DNA from: Sphingomonas tagetis
Lineage (GTDB): Bacteria > Pseudomonadota > Alphaproteobacteria > Sphingomonadales > Sphingomonadaceae
Length of the DNA: 64,000 nucleotides
Assembly: GCF_024211275.1 (NCBI RefSeq)
Contig: NZ_JAMLDX010000017.1
Span: forward strand, 1-64,000
Direction: 5' to 3'
Each line of letters opens with the position of its first letter. Position 1 is the stretch's first letter. Made by a program: the position numbers and the translations under genes. Positions 1-7,531 of the stretch are shown here, in pieces. Under the pieces are notes generated by a model. It had not been told where the DNA came from and made no database searches. It saw nothing but the letters and a program-made list of their open reading frames with translations.

Positions 1-63
1 TCGCTGTATTGCTGCTCGGACGGCGTGCGTGGTCGTGGCGCTCCCGTGACGAACCTGGCCCAT
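1..63 (-). CDS. IS481-family transposase, N-terminal fragment
   Basis: Only the first 21 codons are present, starting at ATG 63 and reading MGQVRHGSATTTHAVR. I recognise this opening from IS481-family transposases common in sphingomonads, where a helix-turn-helix and a DDE (rve) integrase core follow. The catalytic part is outside the window, so activity cannot be judged. The gene starts about 56 bases inside the IS end, as expected for a single-ORF IS481 element. It is transcribed in the same direction as the phosphoesterase it interrupts. Confidence 0.75.
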   Translation of the reverse strand, partial: MGQVRHGSATTTHAVRAAIQR

Positions 64-119
64 AATGCTTCCTTCCATTCCAACGAAAGGGTCGCACCAT
101 CAAACCGTGGGATCAAACA
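1..119 (-). mobile_element. IS481-family insertion sequence, left end only
   Basis: The element runs off the left edge. Its terminal sequence on the minus strand begins TGTTTGATCCCACGG at 119 and reads into a transposase start at 63. A TGT terminus and a CTAG target are typical of IS481-type elements. The bases just outside, 120-125, are CCTAGC, which fits the NCTAGN target site duplicated by Bordetella IS481. The boundary is inferred from the TGT end and from the break in the phosphoesterase reading frame at the same point. The second end and the second target copy lie outside the window. Confidence 0.8.
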
Positions 120-125
120 CCTAGC
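120..125. other. Probable IS481 target-site duplication (CCTAGC)
   Basis: The six bases next to the IS end read CCTAGC, matching the N-CTAG-N target that IS481 is known to duplicate. The CTAG lies inside the phosphoesterase frame (codons for Leu-Gly), just where the family's Gly-Asn-His-Asp motif should begin. The matching copy would be at the other end of the IS, outside the window. Confidence 0.5.
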
Positions 126-484
126 ACCGCGACCACGCCCAGCCGGGGCGTCAGATTACGCAACGGTGCCACTGCCTCGTCAACCGGATAGCGATGGCTC
201 GCCACCCGCTTGTCACTCACCAGATCGCCCGCGATCAATACCAGGTCGGGCTTAAGCGCGTTGACCTGCGCAACAATCCGTTCGAGCCGCGCCGGCGGCA
301 TATCCGGTCCGGCGACGTGAATGTCGCTCAGCAAGGCGATCCGCAACGGCGGCGCGCCCGCGGGCCAGCTTGCCATCGCGACGCGCGCGCGACGCACCAC
401 CGGATCGGCGGTGGCATTGCGATAACCGACCAGCAGCACGCCGAGCGCGAGCAGCAGCAGGATGGCGAAAAGGCGTTTCCACAT
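120..484 (-). pseudogene. Metallophosphoesterase, truncated by the IS insertion
   Basis: The frame starts at ATG 484 with a membrane anchor (residues about 5-22). It then carries the first calcineurin-type metal motifs, Asp54-x-His56 in LLSDIHVAG and Gly86-Asp87 in AGDL. It breaks at VAVLG, exactly where the next motif (Gly-Asn-His-Asp) is expected, and meets a stop three bases into the IS. About 120 residues of a protein that is normally 270-300 remain, so most metal ligands are lost. The intact form would be a YaeI-like membrane-anchored phosphoesterase. It is divergent from the DNA ligase gene, with 47 bases between the two starts. Confidence 0.8.
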
Positions 485-531
485 CGGCGCGGCCTAGCGG
501 AACCGTTGCGTCCCCGCCATGTTCCGCAATC

Positions 532-2124
532 ATGCGCGCCTTTGCCGACCTTCTCGACCGGCTGATCTACACCCGCTCGCGCAATGCCAAGCTGCGCCTC
601 ATTGGCGACTATCTTAGATCCGCGCCCGATCCCGACCGCGGCTGGGCGATGGCGGCGCTGACCGGCGAGCTCGACCTGCCCGGGGTCAAGCCCGCGATCA
701 TCCGTGCGATGGTCGACGAGCGGGTCGATCCGGTGCTGTTTCGCCTCAGCCGCGACTTCGTCGGCGACACGGCGGAGACGGTCGCGCTGATCTGGCCCGA
801 GGCGCTGACCCCGCCGCCGCAAGCCGAACCGCTCACCGTCGCCTCCGCCATCGACCGGCTGATGACGCTCTCGCGTTCCGAAGCCCCGGCCGTGCTGGCC
901 GCCATGCTCGACCGGCTCGAAGCCGATGAGCGCTATGCTTTGCTCAAGCTCGCCACCGGCGCGCTGCGCGTCGGCGTCTCCGCCCGCCTCGCCAAGACCG
1001 CGCTCGCAGAAGCGTTCGGCATCCCGGTCGATGCGGTCGAGGAAGTGTGGCACGGCCTCAAAGCCCCCTATGCGCCGCTGTTCGCCTGGGCCGAGGGCCG
1101 CGGCCCGCAGCCGAGCGCCGCCGACGTGCCGGTGTTCCGCCCATTCATGCTCGCACATCCGCTGGAAGAGACGCAGGTCGACCTCGCCGACTATGCCGCC
1201 GAGTGGAAATGGGACGGCATCCGCGTGCAGATGGTGCATGTCGCAGGGCAGACCCGGCTCTACAGCCGCGCCGGCGACGACATCACGCACAGCTTCCCCG
1301 AGGTCGCCGCCGCCTTCGCCACCTCCGGCGTGCTCGACGGCGAATTGCTGGTGAAGGGCGAGGCGCAGGGCGGCGCTATTGAATCAGGAGGGGCGGCAAG
1401 CTTCAACGCGCTCCAGCAGCGGCTCGGTCGCAAGCTGGTCTCGGGCAAGATGCTCGCCGACTATCCCGCCTTCGTCCGCCTCTATGACATCTTGTTCGAC
1501 GGGTCCGAGGATCTGCGCGAGCAGCCCTGGACCCAGCGCCGCGCCCGCCTCGAAACCTTCGCCACGCGGCTCGACCCGGAGCGTTTCGACGTCTCATCGC
1601 TGATCGACGCCGCGGACTTTGCCGCGCTCGAGGAAATCCGCGCCGGCGCGCGCGACGCCGCGATCGAGGGCGTGATGCTCAAGCGCCGCGATTCGCCTTA
1701 CGTCACCGGCCGCCGCGTCGGGCTGTGGTACAAATGGAAGCGCGACCCGCTCACCGCCGATTGCGTGCTGATGTACGCCCAGCGCGGCAGCGGCAAGCGA
1801 TCGTCCTTCTATTCGGACTATACCTTCGGCGCCTGGACCGAAGGCGGCGAACTGCTGCCCGTCGGCAAGGCCTATTTCGGCTTCACCGACGAGGAGCTCA
1901 AATGGCTCGACCGCTTCGTGCGTAATCACACGCTCGCCCGCTTCGGCCCGGTGCGCGAGGTGGAGAAGACGCTCGTGCTCGAAGTGGCGTTCGACTCGAT
2001 CCACGAATCGAAACGCCACAAATCCGGCCTCGCAATGCGCTTCCCGCGCATTTCCCGCATCCGCACCGACAAGCCGGCCAACGAGGCCGACACGATCGAG
2101 GCGCTGAAAAGGCTCGCGACCTGA
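532..2124 (+). CDS. ATP-dependent DNA ligase (PP_1105-type)
   Basis: This is a 530-residue ligase that seals nicks using ATP, probably in DNA repair. The adenylation motif EWKWDGIR (224-231) contains the nucleophile Lys226. LYDILFDG (from 317), EGVMLKR (from 379) and WYKWKRD (399-405) supply the other nucleotidyltransferase motifs. An OB-fold region follows to the C-terminus, and an N-terminal DNA-binding domain occupies about 1-195. Start ATG 532 was chosen because residues align with the family from MRAFADLL; the frame stays open upstream but that part is arginine/proline-rich shadow sequence. This family often sits with a DEXH helicase and nuclease partners, but none is seen here. The broken phosphoesterase next door is membrane-anchored and unlike the PdeM partner. 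Confidence 0.93.
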   Translation: MRAFADLLDRLIYTRSRNAKLRLIGDYLRSAPDPDRGWAMAALTGELDLPGVKPAIIRAMVDERVDPVLFRLSRDFVGDTAETVALIWPEALTPPPQAEPLTVASAIDRLMTLSRSEAPAVLAAMLDRLEADERYALLKLATGALRVGVSARLAKTALAEAFGIPVDAVEEVWHGLKAPYAPLFAWAEGRGPQPSAADVPVFRPFMLAHPLEETQVDLADYAAEWKWDGIRVQMVHVAGQTRLYSRAGDDITHSFPEVAAAFATSGVLDGELLVKGEAQGGAIESGGAASFNALQQRLGRKLVSGKMLADYPAFVRLYDILFDGSEDLREQPWTQRRARLETFATRLDPERFDVSSLIDAADFAALEEIRAGARDAAIEGVMLKRRDSPYVTGRRVGLWYKWKRDPLTADCVLMYAQRGSGKRSSFYSDYTFGAWTEGGELLPVGKAYFGFTDEELKWLDRFVRNHTLARFGPVREVEKTLVLEVAFDSIHESKRHKSGLAMRFPRISRIRTDKPANEADTIEALKRLAT

Positions 2125-2130
2125 TAGGGC

Positions 2131-2210
2131 GGTGCCGGCCCGCTCCCCCACCCGGCCACCCACTTCAGTGTATCTTGATGGGTGGCCGGGTGGGGGAGCG
2201 GGCCGGCGCC
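2131..2210. repeat. 80-bp palindromic repeat, copy 1
   Basis: Two 32-base arms (2131-2162 and 2179-2210) are inverted copies of each other with a single mismatch. They enclose a 16-base loop, CTTCAGTGTATCTTGA. The core of each arm is GGGTGGCCGGGTGGGGGAG. Near-identical elements occur at 27929-28010 and 48762-48846. The element lies between the ligase stop and the phospholipase start and could act as a terminator or REP-like element. No coding function is evident, although a spurious frame runs through it. Confidence 0.9.
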
Positions 2211-2263
2211 GAACACAGATAGCGACTCGCATTTGTCGCACGACGCTGGCATCGAAGCGCGCA

Positions 2264-3364
2264 ATGCGGGCCATCTTCCCTCTCTTGCTGATCGCCGCGC
2301 CCGCCGCCGCACAGGTGCGCGCCATCCCCGCCCAGCCCGCCAACGAACGCGAGGCGCTGCGCGGCGTCGAGGTGATCCTGATCAACGAAGGCGCCGCGCC
2401 GTTCCCCGCCGAAGGGCCGCGCCAGATCGAGGTCACCGCCGCCGACGGCACGCGCCTGGTCCTCGAACGCCTGCCCGCCCCGGCGGCGGCCGTACCGCCG
2501 GGCGGCTTCGTCAAGGTGCGCTACGTACCGACCGCCTATGCCATGCGTCCGGGGCCGCCGCCCGCACCAGGCAAGCCGGCCAAATCCGCCTCCACCGTCG
2601 GCAGCGCCTATGCCGGTGATCCGCCGCCGCCGCCCGCCGCCGCCAGCGCCGAGACCGAAACGCTCGCCTCGCGCGGCAGCACCGCCGGCTTTCTCGACCG
2701 CTTCGCCCCGCACGAGCCGATCTACGGCGCGTTCGGCCTGGCTGATGCCGGCGCCAAGCTCCAGGTCAGCTTCGCCTTCCAGCCGTTCGGCGGCGACGGC
2801 GCGCTCAGCCGCCTCAAATTCGCCTACACCCAGACGATGTTCTGGCGGCTCGACCTGCCCTCCGGCCCGTTCACCCACACCACCTACTCGCCCGAAGTCT
2901 TCGCCGATGTGCCGATCGACTCGACCGCGACGCTCGGCATCGGCTGGCGGCATGATTCGAACGGCGAAGGCCCGGCGACGTCGATCGACGCCAACCGCAT
3001 CTTCGCGCGCTTAACCAAGGCGTTCGATCTGGGCGATGGCTGGCGCGCCGAGGTGACCCCGCAGGCGTGGCTCTATGTCGACAAGCAGGGGATCGCGCCC
3101 GATCTCGACCGCTATTGGGGCAATGCCGCGCTCGGCCTCACGCACGTCAAGCCCGACAGTCTGAAGCTCAGCATCACCGCGCGCGGCAATCCGGAGACCG
3201 GGCGCGGCGCTGCCGAACTGTTCGCCTCCTACCCGCTCGGCAGCATCGGCGGCGGGATCGGCTTCTATCTCTTCGGCCAGGCCTTTACCGGCTATGGCGA
3301 GGCGCTCGACGACTATCGCCGCCGCGACAGCCATGCCCGGATCGGGATTGCGCTCACGCGGTGA
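2264..3364 (+). CDS. pldA: Outer-membrane phospholipase A (OMPLA)
   Basis: This 366-residue protein has a signal peptide (MRAIFPLLLIAAPAAAQ). The C-terminal half is the OMPLA beta-barrel: FWRLDLPSGPF, then GWRHDSNGEG with catalytic His230 and Ser232, then SIDANRIF with Asn244 as the likely third active-site residue. OMPLA hydrolyses acyl chains from phospholipids in the outer leaflet, classically as a calcium-dependent dimer. About 150 residues between the signal and the barrel (Pro/Ala-rich, around 95-145) are an N-terminal extension not found in E. coli PldA. Start ATG 2264 is placed at the signal peptide; the upstream open frame crosses the palindromic repeat and is not believed to be translated. 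Confidence 0.85.
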   Translation: MRAIFPLLLIAAPAAAQVRAIPAQPANEREALRGVEVILINEGAAPFPAEGPRQIEVTAADGTRLVLERLPAPAAAVPPGGFVKVRYVPTAYAMRPGPPPAPGKPAKSASTVGSAYAGDPPPPPAAASAETETLASRGSTAGFLDRFAPHEPIYGAFGLADAGAKLQVSFAFQPFGGDGALSRLKFAYTQTMFWRLDLPSGPFTHTTYSPEVFADVPIDSTATLGIGWRHDSNGEGPATSIDANRIFARLTKAFDLGDGWRAEVTPQAWLYVDKQGIAPDLDRYWGNAALGLTHVKPDSLKLSITARGNPETGRGAAELFASYPLGSIGGGIGFYLFGQAFTGYGEALDDYRRRDSHARIGIALTR

Positions 3365-3400
3365 AGGCGCATAACCGGGGCAACCTCAGGAGAGTCCCCC

Positions 3401-3943
3401 ATGCGCCTCACGCTCGTCCTCGCCAGCCTCACGCTCACCGCCGCCCTGCCCGCCGCCGCCCAGCTCGCGCCGGGCACCGCCGCACCCGATTTCACCACCA
3501 GGGGCGCGCTCGCCGGCAAGGAGTTCACGCTCAACCTCAAGAAGCAGCTCAAAAAGGGCCCGCTCGTCCTCTATTTCTACCCGATGTCGTTCACCCCCGG
3601 CTGCAGCGCCGAGGCACAGGCCTTCGCCGCCGCCACGCCCGACTTCAAAAAGGCCGGTGCCACGGTGATCGGCATGGCGGCCGACCCGATCGACAAGCTC
3701 AAGGACTTTTCGACCAAGGATTGCGCGAGCAAGTTCGCAGTCGCGCAGGCGACGCCAGACGTGATCAAGGGGTATGATGTCGATCTGATCCGCAACGGCG
3801 CCAGCACCGGCAAGACCAGCCGCACCAGCTATGTCATCGCGCCCGACGGCAAGGTCCTTTACGCGCATGCGGAGATGAGTCCGGCCAATCACGTCAAAAA
3901 TACGCTGGCCGCGGTGCGCGAGTATAAAAATAAAAAGCGCTGA
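3401..3943 (+). CDS. Periplasmic peroxiredoxin (AhpC/TSA family)
   Basis: The 180-residue protein has a signal peptide ending near AAA-Q21, so it acts in the periplasm. The thioredoxin-fold core carries the peroxidatic motif SFTPGCSAEA (Thr65, Pro66, Cys68). The residue five positions later is not the resolving Cys of classic Bcp. Cys108 in TKDCASKF is the only other cysteine and may resolve the sulfenate. It should reduce hydroperoxides with a thiol donor. An AGGAG ribosome-binding site sits nine bases before ATG 3401. It follows pldA on the same strand by 36 bases and may be cotranscribed. Confidence 0.85.
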   Translation: MRLTLVLASLTLTAALPAAAQLAPGTAAPDFTTRGALAGKEFTLNLKKQLKKGPLVLYFYPMSFTPGCSAEAQAFAAATPDFKKAGATVIGMAADPIDKLKDFSTKDCASKFAVAQATPDVIKGYDVDLIRNGASTGKTSRTSYVIAPDGKVLYAHAEMSPANHVKNTLAAVREYKNKKR

Positions 3944-4103
3944 CACGCCAGACGTTTGGATCGGAACGCTGTCGAAATGGGTAGGCAATTGGACCCGTTG
4001 CGCACCCGTTTCACTGGATTTTAGCAGTTCGAACGCTACTCCAGCCCATCGAAAGCGTATCGGGCGAGTTATGATGCCCGGATGAGCGTGGGGACGGGGT
4101 TCT

Positions 4104-5132
4104 ATGGGCGTGGCGAGGGCGGTTCGAGCCGCCGGGAATGGGGACGATCCCGCCCGGCAGCTGTACGAACGCATCGGCGCATTTCTGTTTGACCAGCGGC
4201 TGGAGCCCGATCCGGCTAACTTCGCCTTTGCCTGGGCGCTGCTGCACGATCCGCACGGTCCGCTGGCGAAGGCGGTGGCGGCGCTGACCGACGGCGGCGT
4301 GAGGCTGACCAAGCGCGACATCGAATCGCTGGGGCACGAGGCGCCGGTGAGTGCGCGCAGCGTGCGCGAAAAGGCCGAAGGCCTCGTCGCGCGGACTCAG
4401 CTTCAGGTCGAAGGCTTTGCCGACATGGTCCAGGCGATCCGCGCCGAGACCGAAGGCTTTGGCCGCGACCTTGCCGCCAGCGCCGATGCGATCCGCCGGT
4501 CGAGCGAAGCGCTCGACGGCCCGCTGATCGAGGAAGTGTCGCGCATCACCGCGACGATGGTCGAGCGCGTGCACAGCGCCGAGGCGCGGCTCGAATCCGC
4601 TACGCGCGAGGCGAGCGAGCTGCGCAGCAAACTCGAGGAAGCGCGCGACAATGCCCGCCGCGATCCGCTGACCGATCTGCCCAACCGCCGCGCGTTCGAG
4701 GAAGCCTTCGCCGCGCAGGTCGCCGCCGGCGGCCAGCTGTGCATCGCAGTGTGCGACATCGATCACTTCAAGCATGTCAACGACCGCTTCGGCCATGTCG
4801 TCGGCGACCGGGTGCTCAAGACCATCGCCGAGGCGCTCACGCAGAGCTGCCCCGGCCAGCTCGTCGCGCGCTATGGCGGCGAGGAGTTCGCGATCCTGTT
4901 CACCGGGGTCGACATTGCGGCGGCGTGCGCCACGCTCGACCATGCCCGCGCCAGCGTTGCCGCGAAACGTTACCGGCTGCGTGAGTCCGATGCGCCGCTC
5001 GGTGAGATCACCTTCTCCGCCGGTCTCACACACGTCGATCCGGAGCAGAAATTCGGCACCAATTTCCACCGCGCCGACGTGCTGCTGTACCGTGCCAAGG
5101 ATGACGGCAGGAACCGCGTGCTTGCCGGCTAG
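4104..5132 (+). CDS. Diguanylate cyclase with GGDEF domain
   Basis: This 342-residue protein should make c-di-GMP from two GTP. The GGDEF domain begins around DPLTDLPNRRAF (from residue 187), and the active-site loop is YGGEEF (GGEEF at 258-262), a catalytically competent variant. The four residues that would form an inhibitory RxxD site read C-P-G-Q, so product inhibition through the I-site is unlikely. No membrane segment is seen. The N-terminal 90 residues match nothing I recognise, and residues about 95-180 look like an alanine/glutamate-rich coiled coil. The N-terminus is uncertain: another ATG at 4082 opens a different frame that ends after about 35 codons. Confidence 0.85.
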   Translation: MGVARAVRAAGNGDDPARQLYERIGAFLFDQRLEPDPANFAFAWALLHDPHGPLAKAVAALTDGGVRLTKRDIESLGHEAPVSARSVREKAEGLVARTQLQVEGFADMVQAIRAETEGFGRDLAASADAIRRSSEALDGPLIEEVSRITATMVERVHSAEARLESATREASELRSKLEEARDNARRDPLTDLPNRRAFEEAFAAQVAAGGQLCIAVCDIDHFKHVNDRFGHVVGDRVLKTIAEALTQSCPGQLVARYGGEEFAILFTGVDIAAACATLDHARASVAAKRYRLRESDAPLGEITFSAGLTHVDPEQKFGTNFHRADVLLYRAKDDGRNRVLAG

Positions 5133-5241
5133 TAATTGGTAATTTTTGCTACTTTCTGCGGCGGAATTTCCCACCATCGCCGGCAATAAAATTCCAATTC
5201 GCGCAAAATCAATAGCTTATCGCAGTTGGCACGGTCCCTGC

Positions 5242-5282
5242 TGACGTTGGGAACATCGGTCGGATGTTCCGGCACAACGTCA
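5242..5282 (+). promoter_or_regulatory. Composite stem-loop upstream of the small membrane ORFs
   Basis: TGACGTTG (5242-5249) pairs with CAACGTCA (5275-5282). Directly inside it, GGAACATC (5250-5257) pairs with GATGTTCC (5263-5270) around a GGTCG loop. A four-base GGCA bulge lies on the 3' side. All 16 base pairs are Watson-Crick. The structure ends 15 bases before the start of the 36-residue ORF and no T-run follows, so a leader RNA element or a dyad operator is more likely than a terminator. Function is unknown. Confidence 0.6.
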
Positions 5283-5297
5283 AATGGGAATAAGACA

Positions 5298-5408
5298 ATG
5301 GCACTTCGTTTCGAAAACTTCGCCCGCTACGCCGTCTCGCTCGTCGGCGCCGCCGCCTTCACCGCCGTCCTGATCGTCAATTCGGGCAGCTTCGGTTCGG
5401 TCGCATGA
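5298..5408 (+). CDS. Small single-pass membrane protein (36 aa)
   Basis: The ORF encodes MALRFENFARYAVSLVGAAA followed by a hydrophobic stretch, giving one membrane helix (about residues 12-28). I do not recognise a named family. The composition (an N-terminal FENFARYA-like amphipathic start before the helix), the stem-loop just upstream and the overlap with a second similar ORF support real translation. A weak purine-rich GGGAA lies about 9 bases before the ATG. Its stop shares ATGA with the next ORF, so the two are probably translationally coupled. It lies downstream of the diguanylate cyclase on the same strand, but a functional link is not shown. Confidence 0.55.
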   Translation: MALRFENFARYAVSLVGAAAFTAVLIVNSGSFGSVA

Positions 5409-5530
5409 CCGGGCCGGCAACCGGGCGGCGGCTCATCGGCCAGCAGCTCCGCATCGCCGTCGCATCGTTCGGCCTGACCGCGCTGCTGATCACCGCCACT
5501 GCCATGCAGGGTTCGGGCCTCATCGCCTGA
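5405..5530 (+). CDS. Small single-pass membrane protein (41 aa)
   Basis: It starts at ATG 5405 inside the stop of the preceding ORF (GCATGA). It encodes a basic N-terminus (TGRRLIGQQLR), one membrane helix (FGLTALLITATAM) and a short tail. The pattern of a basic amphipathic head, a helix and a tail ending near SGLIA resembles its neighbour, so the pair may have arisen by duplication. No family is recognised. It ends 17 bases before the convergent YetF-like gene. Confidence 0.5.
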   Translation: MTGPATGRRLIGQQLRIAVASFGLTALLITATAMQGSGLIA

Positions 5531-5547
5531 ACCCTGCAAGGGCGGGC

Positions 5548-6030
5548 TCAGGACGCCCTGATATCGTCGGCCCTGCCCTCATCCTTGTCGGAATCGATGC
5601 GGATGAAGCTGATCCGGCCCTCGGGCTCCAGAATCGCCCAGGCGACCTCACCGACGGTTCCGATTCCCGCCAGCCGCATCTCGGATTCGATCTCGCGCCG
5701 CGTCAACCGGTCGCGCCGCATGTTCGCCTCGATCCATTCGCCCTGACGGATCAGCACGCGCGGCTCGCCTTCGATCCATTTCTGCGCGCGCGGCCAGCGA
5801 TAGACCACCCAGCCCAGCACCACCGCCCAGAAGCCGAAGGTGGCGATCGCCAGCGTCGCCCCGGTCAGGCTGAAATCATTGTGCGTCACGCCCTGCTGGA
5901 TCAGATCGCCCAGCACCACCAGCATCACGAGCTCGAACGGCGTCATCTGGCTTAGCTCGCGCTTGCCGAGCAGCCGCAACAGCCCGAACAGGATCGCGAA
6001 CATGATGGTGGCGCGAAAGACGATGTCCAT
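5548..6030 (-). CDS. YetF/DUF421-family membrane protein
   Basis: This 160-residue protein has two to three N-terminal membrane helices (IMFAILFGLLRLLGKRELSQ, then VMLVVLGDLIQQGV, then a hydrophobic stretch near 60-80). A cytoplasmic DUF421 domain follows, with EPRVLIRQGEWI and MRRDRLTRREIESEMR. These are hallmarks of YetF-type proteins, whose biochemical role is unknown; some are linked to spore or envelope properties in Bacillus. The start at 6030 was chosen because MDIVFRATIMF begins the first helix. It lies 13 bases after the stop of the gene at 6044-6574, and the two probably form an operon. Confidence 0.8.
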   Translation of the reverse strand: MDIVFRATIMFAILFGLLRLLGKRELSQMTPFELVMLVVLGDLIQQGVTHNDFSLTGATLAIATFGFWAVVLGWVVYRWPRAQKWIEGEPRVLIRQGEWIEANMRRDRLTRREIESEMRLAGIGTVGEVAWAILEPEGRISFIRIDSDKDEGRADDIRAS

Positions 6031-6043
6031 CAGGCCAGACCCC

Positions 6044-6574
6044 TCATGGCAGCACCTTGATGTCGAACGCGATCGCGGCGATCCGCCGCTCGCCGTCATA
6101 CAGCGCGACGCCGCCCTGGGTCCCGGCGAACAGCGGCGGGTTGATCTGGCCGTCGATCTTGATGTCGAGCACGTCGCCGGTTTTCATCGCACCATAGTCG
6201 AAGCGGAATTCGCCCTTTTCGGCCTTCTCTTCCGACGGCGCCGGGATCATCGAGTTGATGGTCATGTCGCGCCACAGCGATTCGGGCACCACCAGCACCG
6301 CCTTGGCGATCGGCCGGCGCGCCTCGATCCGCACACGCGTCTCGAAAAACTCGCCGTTGCGGATCACCCGCGGCGTCGCAACGTCCAGCTGCGCCTCCGC
6401 CGCCGCCACGGTCAGCGGCCGCGTCTTGCCCCCGCCGAACGCACCCAGCAGCGCCGCGAGCATCACCGCGCCCAGCACGGCCAGCGACAGCCAGTTCCAG
6501 TTCGCACCCCGGCCTTCGGCATGGCGCGGGTCGATGCCGTCGGGGTAGTCAGTGGAGGCGGCGTTCTGGGTCAT
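6044..6574 (-). CDS. Unknown membrane-anchored protein upstream of YetF-like gene
   Basis: The 176-residue protein has a short cytoplasmic head (about 1-30), one membrane helix (WLSLAVLGAVMLAALLGAF) and an extracytoplasmic domain of about 120 residues rich in beta-type sequence (ETRVRIEARRPIAKAVLVV; GDVLDIKIDGQINPPL). I recognise no catalytic motif. Start ATG 6574 is the first Met giving a normal N-terminus. Being transcribed with the YetF-like gene 13 bases downstream, it may form an envelope pair with it; this is inference from position. Confidence 0.7.
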   Translation of the reverse strand: MTQNAASTDYPDGIDPRHAEGRGANWNWLSLAVLGAVMLAALLGAFGGGKTRPLTVAAAEAQLDVATPRVIRNGEFFETRVRIEARRPIAKAVLVVPESLWRDMTINSMIPAPSEEKAEKGEFRFDYGAMKTGDVLDIKIDGQINPPLFAGTQGGVALYDGERRIAAIAFDIKVLP

Positions 6575-6668
6575 CGGTTCGAAGGTGCAACGATCCGCGA
6601 AAGTTAAGTATCCGGAACCCCTTGTCGCGCCTGCGGTTTTTCCCGGCACCCAGCTGGAGCGCCGCGCC

Positions 6669-7520
6669 ATGACCGAAACCGCCGAAATGATCCATGAGGA
6701 CGCGCTGCCCGGCGACGAGCACAAGCTCGATCCGGCGCCGCAATGGCAGCCGCGCTATCCCGGCTCGGGGCGCCTGACTGGCAAGGTCGCGCTGATCACC
6801 GGCGCCGACAGCGGCATCGGCCGCGCCGTCGCCGCGCTCTATGCGCGCGAGGGCGCCGATGTCGCGATCCTGTATCTGCTCGAGGACAAGGACGCCGCCG
6901 ACACCAAGGCGATCGTTGAGGCCGAGGGGCGACGCGCGATCACGATCAAGGCGGACATTGGCTCGAAAAAGATGTGCGCCCGCGCGGTCGAGCGCGTGAT
7001 CGCCGAACTCGGCCGGCTCGACATCCTCGTGAACAATGCCGGCGAGCAGCATCCCGACAAGGATATCCGCGACATCACCGAGGAGCAGCTTCAGCGCACC
7101 TTCCAGACCAACATCTTCGGGATGTTCTATCTGGTGCAGGCCGCGCTCCCGCATCTCGGCAAAGGCTCGGCGATCATCAACTGCACTTCGGTCACCATGT
7201 ATCAGGGCTCGAAGGATCTGCTCGACTATTCCAGCACCAAGGGTGCGATCACCGCCTTCACCCGCTCGCTGTCGGAGAATCTGGTCGAAAAGGGCATTCG
7301 CGTGAACGCCGTCGCGCCCGGCCCGATCTGGACCCCGCTCAACCCGTGCGGCGGCGCGTCGCCCGAAAAGCTTGAGACCTTCGGCGAGAACACGCCGATG
7401 GGCCGGCCCGGACAGCCCAATGAAGTCGCGCCGAGCTTCCTGTTCCTCGCCTGCGAGGATTCGAGCTATATGTCGGGGCAGGTGCTGCACCCGAACGGCG
7501 GCACCATCGTCAACGGTTAG
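6669..7520 (+). CDS. SDR-family oxidoreductase (YhdF/YghA type)
   Basis: The 283-residue protein carries the N-terminal extension DPAPQWQPRYPGSGRL typical of the YghA/YhdF group of classical SDRs. The cofactor motif is TGADSGIGRA (44-53), followed by NNAGEQHP. The catalytic Tyr187-x3-Lys191 lies in LDYSSTKGA, with a Ser in NCTSVTMYQG. It should oxidise or reduce an alcohol/carbonyl substrate with NAD(P); the substrate is unknown. The ATG at 6669 is preceded by GGAG about 9 bases upstream. It is divergent from the YetF pair. Confidence 0.9.
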   Translation: MTETAEMIHEDALPGDEHKLDPAPQWQPRYPGSGRLTGKVALITGADSGIGRAVAALYAREGADVAILYLLEDKDAADTKAIVEAEGRRAITIKADIGSKKMCARAVERVIAELGRLDILVNNAGEQHPDKDIRDITEEQLQRTFQTNIFGMFYLVQAALPHLGKGSAIINCTSVTMYQGSKDLLDYSSTKGAITAFTRSLSENLVEKGIRVNAVAPGPIWTPLNPCGGASPEKLETFGENTPMGRPGQPNEVAPSFLFLACEDSSYMSGQVLHPNGGTIVNG

Positions 7521-7531
7521 GCGTCAATGGC

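Noticed and set aside
113..119. Stop codon in the IS end as the natural end of the phosphoesterase
   Set aside because: The domain is less than half its normal length and ends before its central metal motif, so the stop is a product of the insertion.
2132..2263. Upstream extension of pldA through the palindromic repeat
   Set aside because: The added 44 residues are repeat-encoded and precede a normal signal peptide starting at 2264.
5250..5270. GGAAC as the -35 of an EcfG-type stress promoter
   Set aside because: No CGTT-type -10 lies at 16-17 bases. The GGAAC is fully explained as one arm of the stem-loop.
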